Positions 33,401 to 45,834 of a DNA stretch of 64,000 nucleotides are shown here, piece by piece. How positions within the stretch are numbered: the first letter of the stretch is position 1; each line of letters opens with the position of its first letter. The notes under the pieces were generated by a model that saw only the letters and a program-made list of their open reading frames with translations, ran no database searches and was not told the DNA's origin. The stretch lies in NCBI GenBank assembly GCA_003049465.1, contig PYSS01000009.1, forward strand, positions 186,001 to 250,000, given 5' to 3'. This DNA is from Magnaporthiopsis rhizophila (lineage: Eukaryota; Ascomycota; Sordariomycetes; Magnaporthales; Magnaporthaceae). The translations under genes and the position numbers were made by a program.

Positions 33401-34953
33401 ATGACGGCCACACCAAGTTTCGAGTTCCTCAAGAACGCCTTCTCGGGAGAAGTCCTCTTCCCGGGAGGTGACGGCTACGAAGGTGCCATCGAGCGGTGGA
33501 GCGCCGTGTGTACCAAACGGGCGGTTCGTCCTGCCATTTTCCGTTGTGCAAAAGGCGGCACGGTGTGCTCTGCTCCCCCGTTGTCAGAGCGGCGGCTAAT
33601 CAAATCCTGTCCCGCACCGAGCAGGGGGCGGTGATCCTCCCCAAAACGACCGATGAGGTCAGCAAGGCGGTGACCCTGCTCTCGGCGAACTCGATCCCCT
33701 TCAACGTCTGCGGCGGCGGGCACACGACCTCGCCCATGTCGTCCATGGGGCCCGAGGGCGCCGTCATCGACTTGCGGCGCATGCGCGGCGTCTCGGTGGA
33801 CGTGGCGGCGCAGACCATCACCTTCGAGGGCGGCTGCCTCTGGGCGGACGTGGACGACGCGGCGTCTGAGCACGGGTTCGCGACGCCGGGCGGCACGGTG
33901 TCTCACACGGGCGTCGGCGGGCTGGTGCTCGGCGGCGGCTTCGGCTGGCTGTCGGGCCGGCACGGGCTGACCATCGACTGCCTCGTGTCGGTCGAGATGG
34001 TGCTCGCCGACGGCCGCGTCGTGGTGGCGTCGGACGAGGAGGGCGGCGACCGGGACCTGTTTTGGGCGGTGCGCGGCGCCGGCACCAGCTTTGGCGTCGC
34101 CACCCGCTTCACCAGCCGCGTGTTCCCGCAAGGCAACGTATGGAGCGGCCCCCTCGCGTTCCCGGTCGAGCGCACGGCCGAGGTCATCGCGGCCGTCAAT
34201 GAGCACATCAAGATCGGGGATGGCAACCAGAACATCATCGTGACGCCGGGCTACGCGCCGCCGGGCCACGGGCCGTCGCCCGAAGATCGCATCAAGGTCC
34301 TGTTGCTGACCCTGTTCCACAACGGCACGGCGGCCGAGGGCGAGCGCTTCTTCGCGCCGCTGCTGGCGCTGGGCCCGTTGGTCAACATGGTGGCCGAGAT
34401 GCCGTACCGTATGGTCAACCGGCAGTTCGACGTGGCTGCGGCGCGCGGGGCGCGGTGGCAGCAAGGCGCGGCGCACGTGACAGCGCCCCTTGACGCGGGG
34501 GCGTTCGCGTCGGTGGTGTCCAAGTACTTTGCGTACGTGGACGGCGAGCTGGCCGCCTCTGGCGGGGCGCAGGACCTGCGCAACAGCATGGTGGGGTTAG
34601 AGATCTTCCCCTTCGAGAAGAACTGCTCGGTCCCGCCCACGGCCACGGCGCACTCCAACAGGGGGCGGTACTACAACGTGGGCCTTGTGATAAGCTCGAC
34701 CGACGCGTCCAAGGACTCAGAGGTGCGAAGCTTCAGGAAGGAGCTGGCCGATCTTATTTCCAAGACCATGTACCATCCGGACGCGAAGAGCGGCGAGGGG
34801 TCTTCGCAATATCTGTATGGAAACTACGTGATAGAGCCACTCAGCGCCGAGGCGGCGTTTGGGTCCAACGCGTCGCGGTTGCGGGAGCTGAAGGCGAAGT
34901 ACGACCCGGAGAACCGGTTCAACAAGCTGTGGCGGCTGGTTGATAAGAAGTAG
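33401..34953 (+). CDS. FAD-linked oxidoreductase, berberine-bridge type (no signal peptide)
   Basis: Exons are 33401-33523 and 33625-34953, 483 residues. The intron starts GTTCGT and ends GAGCAG. This join gives CTKRA|GAVILPKTTDEVSKAV, the expected start of the PCMH-type FAD domain. Motifs are: NVCGGGHTTSP with the His that usually binds FAD covalently; VIDLRRMRGVSVD; FEGGCLWADVDDAA; GTVSHTGVGGLVLGGGFGWLSGRHGLTID; and WAVRGAGTSFGVATRF. The C-terminal BBE motif is NRFNKLWRL-like (KYDPENRFNKLW). The second flavin-linking Cys is replaced by Ser in GTVSHTG, so a single 8-alpha-histidyl link is expected. Such cytosolic oxidases act on alcohols, sugars or secondary metabolites. It lies in a block rich in oxidoreductases. 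The exact acceptor could be an upstream AG, but this one fits the family best. Confidence 0.85.
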
Positions 34954-35316
34954 GTAGGCATATGCCGTGGTGGGCTGCTGGGCGACGGCTAGAGCGTAAG
35001 GGTCGGCAGGGGTGGTGTCTGGCCGTGGTAACACAGCTGGCTGGGTGACTGTGCCCCACATTAATGTACCAACCGCCACGCAAGGCCGTGCGCCACTCAA
35101 CACAATCGAGCCCATACGTTGACCCCACCACAAGCTGGCAGACTGGCGGGCAGGCTGCGGAACAGCCGCTAAAGCTCGACCTTGGGCTTCACTTTTCTTC
35201 CAGCTCATCTTTGCTTCGTGCTTGAGTTTTTGGAATCTTATTCGGAGAATTCAATATAATCCGACGAGAAATTTTTTGCGCAACAAAACAGGGATCCCCG
35301 CTGCAGACCGCCCAAA
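34954..35316. other. short intergenic region
   Basis: Nothing is recognised beyond the 3' end of the FAD oxidase gene and the promoter of the next gene. Confidence 0.5.
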
Positions 35317-36566
35317 ATGGATACGGAAATGACGACTGACCCAGAGCCCTCCACCGCTGTCGAGTTGGCGCCCGCGATTCTCGACAGGGCCCGCCTGGCC
35401 GAATCGGCCGACCCGCAGGAGCTCTCGCTATTCTTCACGTCGCTGCCGCTCGAGGTGCGAAAGATGATATACGCCGAGACCTGGTCCCTCGATGGCCTGC
35501 GCCAGCATCTGTATCGCGAGCCGCACGGCAGGGGCATGGCCCACTTCCCATGCCAGCTGGAAGAGGACAACTTTGGCCGCAAGCCGACGCGCGGCTCCGA
35601 GGAGAGCTTCCACGCTGCCTGTCGCGGTGGAGGTGGCGAGGCCGTGTCGTGGGACAGGGGCCTCATGACCGACTGGAACGTCCACTGGCCCTGCCAGGAG
35701 CACATGAAGAAGCTGAAGGAGCGGGCCCGAGAACGCCACGAGAATAACAACAACGACGACGACAATGACGACGGCAACAATGACGACGACGATGAGGGTG
35801 AGCAGCGCAGAAGGAAAGCCAAGACTGACGACGTCTGCAAAGAGCCAAACTGCCGCTCTTCCACGTGGTCGCCTTTCATAGCTTTCATGCTGGGGTGCAA
35901 GCGCCTGTCAGTTCGAACCCCATCCATGCAAAACCTACCGCTGGTCTTCAACCCTAACCCCTCTCCCGCCCGGACAGATACCTCGAGTGCTCCGAGTCCA
36001 TCTACGACACAGTCACGTTCCACCTGACCGACGCCGAGCAGGCGGCCTCGTTCGTCAACTCCCGGCTGCGGTCGGGTCTGTCCTGCCGCTCGTTGGAGAT
36101 CAGTCTGCGCGTGACGCCGCTCCTGACGGAGCTGTACTACGGCCCCGACGGCGGCGAGAGGGCCGTGATCAAGGGCCGGCCGGACCCCGTCACGGCCGAC
36201 GACAACCCCTGGCAGCGCCTGTGCGACGCGCTCGTACGCGCCAGCTCCAAGGACGCGGCCAGCGGCGCCGGCCTGCGCGACCTGCACATCTGGCTCGACT
36301 CGAGCGACCTGCGGCCCTGGCACAGCCGCGTCTACGAGAACCGCTTCTTCGCGCGCCTCATGAGGGCCGAGAAGGCGGCGGGCGAGTTCGTCGTCGACGT
36401 GCCTCTTCTTCCCTACGAGCCCGAGGAGCGCGCGCTTCCGGGCACGTACCTCGAGGACATTCCGCGCGAGAAGCTGCCGTTTGAGTTTATACGGAGCCAG
36501 CGCACCAACAAGTGGATGCAGCACATCAACAGGATCAGCCACCTGCGGTTCACCTCGCAGAATTGA
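35317..36566 (+). CDS. DUF7730 (F-box-like) domain protein, second copy
   Basis: Exons are 35317-35906 and 35978-36566, 392 residues. The intron (GTCAGT..GGACAG) restores GCKRLYLECSESIYDTVTFHLTD. Residues about 42-53 (LPLEVRKMIYAET) are the F-box-like start of the family, and the CKRLYLECSESIYD motif is the usual second conserved block of DUF7730 proteins. Between them sits a low-complexity insertion of Asn/Asp (NNNNDDDNDDGNNDDDDEG) followed by basic residues. The C-terminal part has LRDLHIWLDSSDLRPW. No signal peptide. The biochemical role is unknown. It is clearly more typical of the family than the copy at 2882-4288 and differs from it in length and sequence, so the two are not recent duplicates. 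Confidence 0.85.
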
Positions 36567-36717
36567 GATTTGACTTTTTTTTTTTTTTTTTCCTTGTTCA
36601 GCGATCCTAATACTTTGGTTTGAACTGGCTGATGCCACCTTGACAGGGGAGATGGGGACAGTTCACTTTATCGAAAAGGCGAAAAGTATCTCTCGGTGGA
36701 TCACTATGGCAAAGTGT

Positions 36718-37912
36718 CTAGTCGATCTTGATGGCCAACTTTCCAAAATGCGATTGCGCCCACTGTGGAGGATTAGAATCGGAGTTAGCTAGTATCTCGT
36801 CAAATGGGACGAAACAAGAACGTAACGAGGCAAGACTTACCATGTATTCGTAAGCCTCCCGCACCTGGTCCAGCGTAAACACCTTGTCGTCGAGGACGGG
36901 GTGGATGTCGTTGGCTTCGATGGCGGCCACCATGTCCTCCATCATAGCCCGGGACCCGACCAGCAGGCCCCTGATGGTGCAGATGCGCTTCAGCGACTCG
37001 ATGGCGGTCGGGAACTTGTCGCCCTGGGCACCGCTCAGGAACCCGATGACGGTGATGATGCCATCGAACTTGATCGCCTTGAGGCTCTGCTCGAACGTGC
37101 CGACCCCGCCCACCTCGAGGATGTAGTCCACCCCTGCCCCGTCCCTGGTCAGCCCGCGCGCCGTCTCGCCCCAGTTGGGGTCCTCCTTGTAGTTGATGAC
37201 GTGGTCGGCGCCCAGCCTCTTCTTGACCACGTCCGCTTTTTCCTTGGACGACGTGGTCGCGATCACGGTCGCGCCGGCGGCTTTCGCGAACTGCGCCGCA
37301 AAGACGCTAACCCCGCCCGTGCCCTGCACCAGCACCGCGTCGCCGGGCTTGACGGGCCGCAGGCCGTACAGCGCGTTCCAGGCCGTCAGGGCCGCGCAGG
37401 GGAGGGCCGCGGCCTCGAGATAGTTGAGGTTTTTGGGGGCGCGCACGAGCCCGGACTCGGAGAAGACGGCCCAGCGCCGCAGGGCGCCGTGCACCGCGCC
37501 GCCGAGCCCGGTCTGTGCGGCCTGCGGCGTCAGGGCGCCGAACTGGTGGCCCTGGTTGAAGAGCGTGACGACGCGGTCGCCGGGCTTGAAGCGCGTCACG
37601 CGGGGGCCGACCTGGACCACCTCGCCTGCGCCGTCCGAGGCGGGGACGACGGGGAGGTTCATGGGGAACGGGTACATTCCCTGTTTTGGGGTTGTTAGTT
37701 AGTAACCGTCTGCCTTGTTGGACGTTCTTTTTCTCGTTTGAACATACCTTGGGGATGATGAGGTCACGGTAGTTGAGTGTCGCGCCATGCAGGCGGACGA
37801 GGACGTCGTTGTCGCCGACATTGGGGACGGGCACGTTCTTTTGGTACTCGAGCTCGTCGAACCCTTTTTCCGTGCCGTTGACGATCCACTGGTCGTTTGT
37901 TCGGGAAGCCAT
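36718..37912 (-). CDS. zinc-type alcohol dehydrogenase-like protein (MDR family)
   Basis: Exons are 37912-37748, 37680-36841 and 36762-36718 (minus strand), 349 residues. The N-terminal GroES-like domain has NVPVPNVGDNDVLVRLHGATLNYRDLIIPK, continuing after the intron as GMYPFPMNLPVVPASDGAGEVVQVG and FKPGDRVV. The Rossmann domain has VQGTGGVSVFAAQFAKAAGATVI and LGADHVINYKEDPNW. The Cys/His pattern for catalytic zinc is not complete, as in the non-zinc NADP-dependent reductase branch, which includes the fission-yeast SPBC1773.06c type. Reaction: NAD(P)H-linked reduction or oxidation of an alcohol, ketone or enone; substrate unknown. The 15-residue last exon (WAQSHFGKLAIKID) restores the family C-terminus. 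It is placed tail to tail with the DUF7730 gene. Confidence 0.9.
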
Positions 37913-38911
37913 TTTCGTCTGATGTTTGCGGATAGACTTGAGTGATATTTTCCTACTCTTCAGAGCAGAATCCAGAATCCACACAGATCGGGGATTTGGT
38001 CTGCTTTATACTCTGAGCCTGGTCGGGACTCTTTCGTCCCATTGCTTGCAACACTATGGTACCCATTGGTCATCCACCTGACATCATTCATCCGCTCCAC
38101 ATCCCCGTCGGTATGGCATAGGGAACAACCAAGAATCGAAACCAGATTAGTAAGGGGCTCTCCGCCTTGTGGAGAGCAAAAATCGTGATGCATCACCAAT
38201 GCCAAGACAGGCGTGGGGTGCTTAGGAAATACTGACGGGTCTATAGGGGAAAAATAAAACCCGCCAGGGCCCATCCCGCAGCCATCTTTCGCGGTTGATA
38301 CGTGGTAACGTCGTTGGAATTATTAAGAGAGCTCGAGGCCACATCCAGTTCGCGTCGGCTAGTTTGATGCCGGGGAAACTTTGTGCCCGTCTGGGTCGGA
38401 GTGACGTCGTTGTCCCGTGTCTGCGTGACCCCGAGACATAATAATACAACTTCCTGGGGTAACACCTAATGTACGTAGGAGTTTTGCAGCATCCGTGTCT
38501 TGCACTTTTGGAGACAAAAGGCTCGGGAGTTGGGGTGTCATGGTTTCGGGCATTTGGCTTGACAGATTTAGAATTAGCCTCTGGCAGTTGAACGTTCCAA
38601 CGCCGGTCGCTGCGCTGCGGCGCCTCCCGACGCATGAACCGCGCGCGGTGATTGGACACTGGAATAACGCCAAATTTCGCGTCGCCTAATGGCAGTGCGA
38701 ATTCAACGCGTCCCTTCCCACCTCTCGGCCAACCTCTACCATCGGAATTTGTCGTCGCAGGGATGCACATTTCCAAATGGCATTATCGCTAGGAGACACT
38801 CTTTCAGGATAATTGGAAGGACTCGCTGCCTGCCAGCAACATGTTGAAAACACAAGGTAACAGTACAACTTCCCTCGGAGAAACAACACAGCCAGTATCA
38901 GAACAGCAGCA
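37913..38911. other. intergenic
   Basis: No gene is recognised. The left end is the MDR promoter and the right end the 3' side of the rhodopsin-domain gene. Confidence 0.5.
38004..38009 (-). promoter_or_regulatory. TATA box candidate
   Basis: On the minus strand the sequence reads AGTATAAAGC, about 92 bases upstream of the MDR start codon at 37912. Confidence 0.45.
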
Positions 38912-40687
38912 TCACCACGCCTCGTGCGGTCGCTGCGGCCGCTGCTCACCGTGGCTGGCCCGGTCCGACGTGACCTCGACCTCGCTCGACACGACAATGC
39001 TGTTCCCCGCCGGCACCGCCGCATCGTCCTCCCTCTCGTTGACCGTCACAGTCCTGGTGGTCGGCGGGTACACGCCATCCTGCTGAGCCTCAGCCGCAGC
39101 CGCAGCCACCGACGCCGCCGGCACCGCCTTGCTGAGACGCTGCAGCCTGACGTTGCCCATCATGCGCTCCTCGCTCTCGGTGAAGCTGACGTTGCTCCCG
39201 ACCGGGTTGGACGACGAGTCCTTCCTGGTCCTCTTGGACGTGCGCGCGCTGCCGCTGCCGCCGCCACCGCCCTTGCCGTCGCCGCCGCCGATGGTGCGGA
39301 AGCCGGTCGGGGTCTTGTACTTTTTCGCGCTGCCGTTCGTGTGGCGGCTCGAGCGCAGGAAGCTGGGCAGCAGCGGGCCGAACCACTGCCGCAGCAGCGG
39401 GAAGACCATGGGCAGGTTGGTCGTGATGACGCACGTGAAGGCCTCGCGCGTGCCCCACTGGCCTGCCAGCTGGGCGCCATTGACGGGGTCCTAGTTTTCA
39501 TGTTAGGGCGATGTGGTGTGACATGATGAGATCCAAGCCAAATGCTTACCACCAAAACGTAGATGGTCTTGAGGATGGCGCAGACGAGCACGAAAATGCC
39601 GGTCCCCAGCACGATGGTGGACGCGATCTTCTGGTACAGCTTGAGCGTCGAGCTCCAGAGCAGGTCGAGCGGGATGAGGATGAGGTAGATGTCGGTCGAC
39701 ACGTTGGCGGCGAAAGACGACCAGACGATGGGGTCGGACAGGGCGGGTTGGCAGTGGTCTAGGGCGGCGAGGGCGTATTTGTCAGCCAGATGGGACTAAT
39801 TTGTGGGAGCGTACCGGAACGACTTACTGCCAGGGTTGGGCGTGACCTGCCAGTAGTGGTTGAACGGCCGGCACCCCAGGAAGATGGTCAGGATGGTGCT
39901 GAAGAATGTGGCGAGCACCAGGCCGAATCCGAACCACACACGCATGCGGTACGCTCGACCGAGTCCATCCTGTTGGTGGCAGCATCAATACAGTCAGTCT
40001 GGCAGGGCCCTGGAAAAGGGGGCGTCTGCTCTCGGACAGAGACTGCATACCGTCAACCTGACATAGAAAAACAGCATCGACAGCTTGAAGCACCAGATGA
40101 GCGTCGAATAGACGGTCCAGCCAGCGACCTGGATCTGCGACCCGAGAACCCTGCCAAGTCGAATGGAATCTATCGGTTAGAATGTTGCATCCTTCAGTGG
40201 GGAGGGCGGGCACGCCGTGCTTGTCCAGAGAAATGGGAGATTCCCGACGTGGCCTCACCTCAGCTCATGCTCCTTGCCGTTAACATCGATCCGCATGCGT
40301 TGCTCATCCGTCATGCCGTTGTTGGCGAGCCCTTGGGCAAGGTTGCCGATGCTGTATCCCAGGCTCGCTTGGGTGGCATAGCAGCACTAGCATCCAAAAA
40401 AAAAGGGGCATCGCGCCGTCAGCTTTCTGCTTTTATGCGCACTTTTGTATGTAGAGTGCCGCCAAGAAACGCACCAGTCCAAGCCAGACCAGGAAATCGT
40501 CAGCAGCCAGATTTGCAAACCCGACCTTCTTGATGCGGGCGTAGGTCCTCAGCACCGTGCTCAGGACGCCGATGCTGAAGAGGGTGAAGAGCTCGATGGT
40601 GAAGGAGCGGAAGGCGGCCTCGGCCTCGGCGATGGCTGCCGCCTGGGCCGTGGGGTCCAAGGCGGCGCTGCTGTCGTTGCCCGACAT
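38912..40687 (-). CDS. PTH11/SAT4-type rhodopsin-domain membrane protein
   Basis: Six exons (minus strand) are read: 40687-40475, 40386-40259, 40150-40051, 39969-39828, 39758-39550 and 39490-38912, 456 residues. Splice joins restore the family pattern: RTYARIKKVGFANLAADDFLVWLGL, then CYATQASLGYS, WCFKLSMLFFYVRLT|DGLGRAYR, FLGCRPFNHYWQVTPNPG|NHCQPALSDPIVW, DIYLILIPLDLLW, and REAFTCVITTNLPMVFPLLR. This is the fungal rhodopsin domain (PF20684-type) with seven hydrophobic segments, shared by PTH11-like receptors and the integral membrane protein SAT4. The cytosolic tail is Ser/Gly/Arg-rich. Such proteins sit in the plasma membrane and are proposed receptors for surface or nutrient cues; ligands are largely unknown. 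An upstream in-frame ATG in the 40.8 kb region is less likely as the start. Confidence 0.9.
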
Positions 40688-43089
40688 GACTGCAGCGGGT
40701 TTGACGTTCCAAATGCGTCTGTGTCGTTTGTAGCCAAGTGGCAGCAAGAAAGATTTCGAGGAGTTGGGCTGTAATAGGTGGAAGCGGCCCGCTGTGGAGG
40801 TACGGGAAGCTCGCTGGCGGCTGGGCGGATGTGTTAGCCTCTTGGGTGGGCGGGAACGCATTCATATGTGTGCTCGCTGGCGTTTGTCGTTGGTAATTCA
40901 CGGCAAAGGCCGCGCCGATGGAAGAAGCCTTGGCGGCAAGTTCCTTTCGCACCGGCATATGAGGGATGGGGCGTAAGCGTAGGACATAAATCAGCCCTCC
41001 ATTGCTTCCAGAGCCCGACGGGCGAGGCGCAGGATTTGATCTCGCTTCTTGTCGGCCTATCTGTCACTTCTCAGCCCAGACGCGGGATTTGCGTTGTAGG
41101 GGTCTTTGGTCTGGGCTTCCCGCGAGACAGGGCCCTTGGTCCCCCTGGGTGTTGGCGTCCGTCCCCTGGCTGGCCGACGGGTAGCCACCGGGCGAAACAG
41201 TGTCGGCATGAGGCGCGGAGAATGTCTCTGGGCTGATTCTACGAGAATTCTGTACATACCGGCGGCGTCAGGACGGTCGCTCCACACCCACATCGCGTCC
41301 CCCGCCCAGCCGTGTTGCCAGAAATATGGCGGCATGTCCGATGTACGTCACGGCGCATTTGGGGGATATTTCTGCCTGTGCCAAGCGCTTCAGAACATGC
41401 GTGTGAAATTGGACACGGCAATCCCAACTAATATAGAGGGTGGTTCGATGGAAGGCTGTATGGGCAAGACGGAACGAAGTCGGGAAGCAAAAGGCCCTGA
41501 CATTTGGCCCTCCTGCCGGCTCGGCATGCCGTTGGGCCGCGGGACCGCCCGGCTGAGGCTGCTGGTCTCGCTCGGGTTCCATGGAAGCCAACAGCCTAGG
41601 CGATGCTACCCTGCAGGGCCCGTCGGCTGCCCCCGCGGACCACTGAGACAAAAAGAGACTTGTCAGACCTAGGGTCTACACACCGACGTTCTGCCGCAGA
41701 GCTAGCGAGGGTGGCTGCGACAAGAAGGAAGGAGAGGGTGGTTTTGTGAAGGATGGCTGGGAGATAAGAGCAAGGTGAACAAAAAGACGACCTGGAAGCG
41801 GGAGAAAAAAAGAAATGTTAGAAAGGCTTGGAAACACGACGGAACAGGAGGTGATAAGACAGGGGGAAATGGAAATGGAGGGATGTGATAGGAAGCGCAC
41901 GACCTCTCGATCCTTGATTGGAGAGCGGCGAGCACCCATATCTCTCCCGGCAGTCCTAATCCCGGTCTACGAGCCCCAGGCGTCGTCCCAGCCGAGCGGA
42001 GTGACAAGTCGTCTGGCCCCGCCACTAACCTGCTTCTGCCGGCCTCCCCGGGGCGAAAGAAGGAGAGTATATCTGCGGGAGATGGCACCAGCGACCTATT
42101 GGGTCAGCCATCTGCCACAAAACGCCAACATCTCAGCCGCCCCCCTCGTTCACCAAAGGTGGGTTGCAGGATCGAACGCCCAGACGCCAGCCAGTCGGGT
42201 CTGCTTTCAGCAAATATTGATTACTTGTCCGGTCTCGTCTTGGCGAGCTGGACTCCCCATCCAGCAAAAGCCGAAATGCAATCACCGGGGATCCAGGAGT
42301 GGCACTCCCGAAGAAACAGGCCATTAGTCAAGGCCCACCTGTGCTGTTCTCTTCACCCTTCTCTTTCTAGCTCGCTGGGCATGGCACATCGAACGGAGCA
42401 GCAGCCCCAGGAGGGGCGAGTCATGTCCGGGCAGGTTGACATTGAGTGCCAGACTGCTGTGCCTCTCCCCGCCCGAATACGCCGTCACCCCACCCCCAGC
42501 GTGGGAGGAGATAACTTAACCTCCACCACACTAACACGCGCATCAAGCAAGGCCTGTCGCCACCACCACCAACGCGCGTGTCTTTTGCTGCTGTGCTGGC
42601 TGCCAATATTGGGACGGCAGTTCTTCCGTCTGCCCAGCTGCGTGCAGAGATAGGCTGGGCGGCAGGTAATAGGGATTGCACATCTGGGCCTGCCTGCTCA
42701 TCAGCACAGCCCCCAGGGAGCATGTAATAAAAATGGCCCTGGCTGCCAACACAACACACACCCACCCGTTGCCACGTTTCTTATTGCTTTTTTTTTGTCA
42801 TCGACCGGACCACTTGTTCCCAGGGATCACCGCCAAGGTGCAGAAAGAGGAGAAAAAAGCAAAGAAAAAAAAAAGAGGATCTCGGTTAGCAAATCTTCTC
42901 ATGATCAGCCCCGGCTCGTCTCCTCCCGTGCGCGCTCAAGAGAGCGAGAAAAAGAAACGGGAATCCCACCACTCTCCCAGGGAGCTGCCGCGGGACACTT
43001 CCAGCAACAACACCAACGCCAATATCAATATCAATATCAAACCCAATACCACCAACGGCAGCGCACGTCCCGCCACCCTAGTTGATAAG
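40688..43089. other. divergent intergenic region, 2.4 kb
   Basis: No gene is recognised between the PTH11-type gene and the secreted FAD oxidase. The last 250 bases before 43090 are rich in A, C and AAC/ATC triplets and are probably the 5' untranslated leader of the oxidase. Confidence 0.5.
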
Positions 43090-45039
43090 ATGCGCTCGCA
43101 CGGCTTCGCAGGGGCCCTCGGCGCCGTAGCGGTCCTGGCTACGGCAGTTGCGTCCCTGACCATCCATGGCGGCGGTGTCTGCTTCTCGGGCTTCTGTCCC
43201 CGGAGCGACGCCCTCGAGGATCTGGGCGGCAGTTTGTCGTCCAAGGCCCAGGTTCTCTTTTCCGGCTCGGCCGAGTTTGTGGCCCGGACTGCACGGTGGT
43301 CCAACCTTTCGCCGCCCAACTTCACGACCGTGGTGGTGCCTGGGGACCAGGAGGATGTTGCTGCGACGGTTCGTCTAATCCTTCCTTTTGCTAGCCCACG
43401 TCCTGGTCACTTTTCTGCATTTTGCTTTTGTTTTCTGTCTTATGTTTTGTTTTTGAGGTTGACATCCCGCGCCATTTGTAATAATGAAAAATGCGACATC
43501 TGACATGTTTTTTTTTTTTTTTTTTAGGTCCGGTTCGCCAACGCCAAGAAGCTGCCCTTCCTGGCCACCAACACGGCGCACGGCACCCTCACGACCCTGG
43601 GGAGGATGAGCAACGGCATTGAGATCGACATCCGGTCTCTCAACAGCGTCGAGATTGCCGCAGATGGCAACACAGTCAGGGTCGGGGGCGGCGTCAGATC
43701 CAAAGACCTCATTGACGCGCTTTGGGCGGCCAACAAGCAGACCGGTCAGTGGTACAGTACTTTCGCTTTGCCGTACACCCTTATCCCTGCACGCATACAA
43801 CCCCTGTCCGCCCGGGGGACCAGTTCCGGCGGCCTGGCTGCTAACCGGCCAAGCGAGAGCCAACAACAGTGACGGGCACCTGCGAGTGCGTCAGCATCAT
43901 GGGCCCCGCCCTCGGCGGCGGCCACGGCTGGCTGCAGGGCTACTACGGCCTGGTGGCCGACAACATCCTGTCGATGGACGTGGTGCTGGCCGACGGGCGC
44001 GCCGTCACGGCCGGCAGGGACCAGAACCCGGACCTTTTTTACGCGCTAAAGGGCGCCGGCCACAATTTCGGGATTGTCACGTCGGCCGTCTTCAAGATTT
44101 ATGATGTCATCGCGCGCGACTGGGCCATCGAGACGCACATTTTCAGCGGCGACAAGGTCGAGGCCGTCTACCGCGCCGCCAACGAGCATCTGCTCAAGAA
44201 CGGCACGCAGTCCAGGGATCTTATTAATTGGTCGTACTGGCTTAACGACGCCTCGATGGACCCCCAAAACGTAAGCCCTTTTTCTTCGGCAGCCTGCATT
44301 GATTGATTCCTATTCTGTGATGTGCCATGGAGTCTGACTGAATTCCGGACTTCCGAAACCGTAGCCCATCATAATCTTCTACATCATCCAACAAGGCGTC
44401 AAGTCCGTCGATCCCGAGTACACCAAGCCCTTCCACGACCTCGGACCCTTGGTCGCCATCCCGCAGACGGGCGACTACCTCCAAGTGTCAGGCTGGGCCG
44501 GCGTCTCGCTGTCCTCACCCCCCTGCCAAAAGCAAGGGCTGGCCAACCCACGTTTTCCCATCTACCTGGACGAGTACAACCCATCCACCATGGCCGCCGC
44601 CTACGCCGCCTACGCCGCCGCCGTCGGGCCTGCCGATTCGCCCTTCCACGGCTCCATCTTCATGTTCGAGGGATATCCGTCGCAGGGGCTACAGGCCGCC
44701 AACGCCGAAGCGTCCGCATCCGCCGCCTTTGCCCACCGCGACCGGCGCCTGCTCAACGCGCCCCTGATCCAGTATCGTCCCGGGGCGTCGTCCGACGTTG
44801 AGAACCGAGCCAAGGAGCTGGGCGGCAGATTGCGCGACATGCTGCAGGCTGGGAGCGGACGTGCCGGCAAGGCGCCCGCGTACGTCAACTACGGGTACGG
44901 GGACGAGGACGAGGGACAGTTTTACGGGGACGCGGCTCGCGTCGCGAAGCTGGCTGCGCTCAAGGGGAAGTATGACCCGACCGACAGATTCAGCTTCTAC
45001 GCGCCCATTGGGCGGAAGAGGCCGTGCAAGCGCAAGTAG
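43090..45039 (+). CDS. secreted FAD-linked oxidase, berberine-bridge/VAO type
   Basis: Exons are 43090-43368, 43528-43744, 43870-44270 and 44365-45039, 523 residues. MRSHGFAGALGAVAVLATAVASL is the signal peptide. The FAD domain has RWSNLSPPNFTTVVVPGDQEDVAA, then VRFANAKKLPFLATNTAHGT with the flavin-linking His, VRVGGGVRSKDLIDAL, VTGTCECVSIMGPALGGGHGWLQG with a Cys positioned for the second covalent flavin bond, and FYALKGAGHNFGIVTS. The C-terminus has APAYVNYGYGDED and KYDPTDRFSFYAPI. Unlike the oxidase at 33401 it looks bicovalently flavinylated and extracellular, as in secreted oligosaccharide oxidases and fungal BBE-like enzymes. Intron 1 begins GTTCGT, like the single intron of the other copy, and ends in a T run just before the AG. 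Upstream in-frame codons to 42676 are unlikely to be translated. Confidence 0.88.
43507..43525 (+). repeat. poly-T tract at intron 3' end
   Basis: This T run lies directly before the AG acceptor (43526-43527) of intron 1 of the secreted FAD oxidase, serving as an extreme pyrimidine tract. Confidence 0.9.
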
Positions 45040-45834
45040 GTTTGTATGCCGTGCCGCGGAAAGGTGTATTTTTGTTGCCCAAATGCCGACACACAGCGTT
45101 CTTTTCCGTAGTTGATACCACTTCGTCTAGCAATTCATCATGCCATTATGCGCCAACGGTGCATCCAATGCCGTACCGTACACCGTCACGAGCGTCACCG
45201 ACGTCGTATCAGGGTGTGCTCGTGTCGCATCCGCCCAGCCTCGCCTATGCCCCTTTGGCAGGTGTCAAGGAACGCCTGCCGCTATTTAAGGTGCTGACGG
45301 ATGACGGCCTGGCCGCACGAGGGGGATGCCCTCCTGTGGCGGAGGCTGACTGCACGCTTACTGTGCCCCGATTCGCGTATGCGGGTTGCTGCCAACGGTT
45401 CCATCCAGCACTTTTCTCCTGCCAACGGACCACCCTACTTGATCAAAAACCAGCAGCTCGTGCGCGAATGTGTGTGTGCCAAGACTGCATGTGCTGTATT
45501 GGGTATGTAATTCGCGAAAACAAAGGAAAGGTAGAAGGGAAAGGGAGAGAGAAAAAAAAAAAGTAGTGACATGTTTCATAGCTGTCCATTCTGCGCCAAC
45601 CAAAACGCCAATCGCTAAACCCGTGCAAATGCCGCCTGCAAATCCCCAAAAAAGGCAGGTCGAAGTGTTTTCCTGCCCCCAGACGAAAAAGCAAAATGCC
45701 AAGCCAATCTGTCTCCCACGCTTCTCCTATCCAATCACAAAGTCTCATCCGGGGCTGCTTCCCTCGGATCGTCTTACCCGTTCGTCCGCCCGCCGCGTCA
45801 CACCCACGACGCTAGCAGACACCCCACAAACCCC
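45040..45834. other. convergent intergenic region
   Basis: This lies between the 3' ends of the FAD oxidase and the four-pass membrane protein genes. No gene is recognised. Confidence 0.5.

Noticed and set aside
35910..35930. AGTTCGAACCCCATCC as a tRNA T-arm
   Set aside because: It lies inside the DUF7730 intron and lacks a paired stem and the rest of a tRNA.
42160..42190. GGATCGAACGCC as a tRNA T-arm on the minus strand
   Set aside because: The flanking bases do not form the T-stem and no acceptor or anticodon stem can be drawn.
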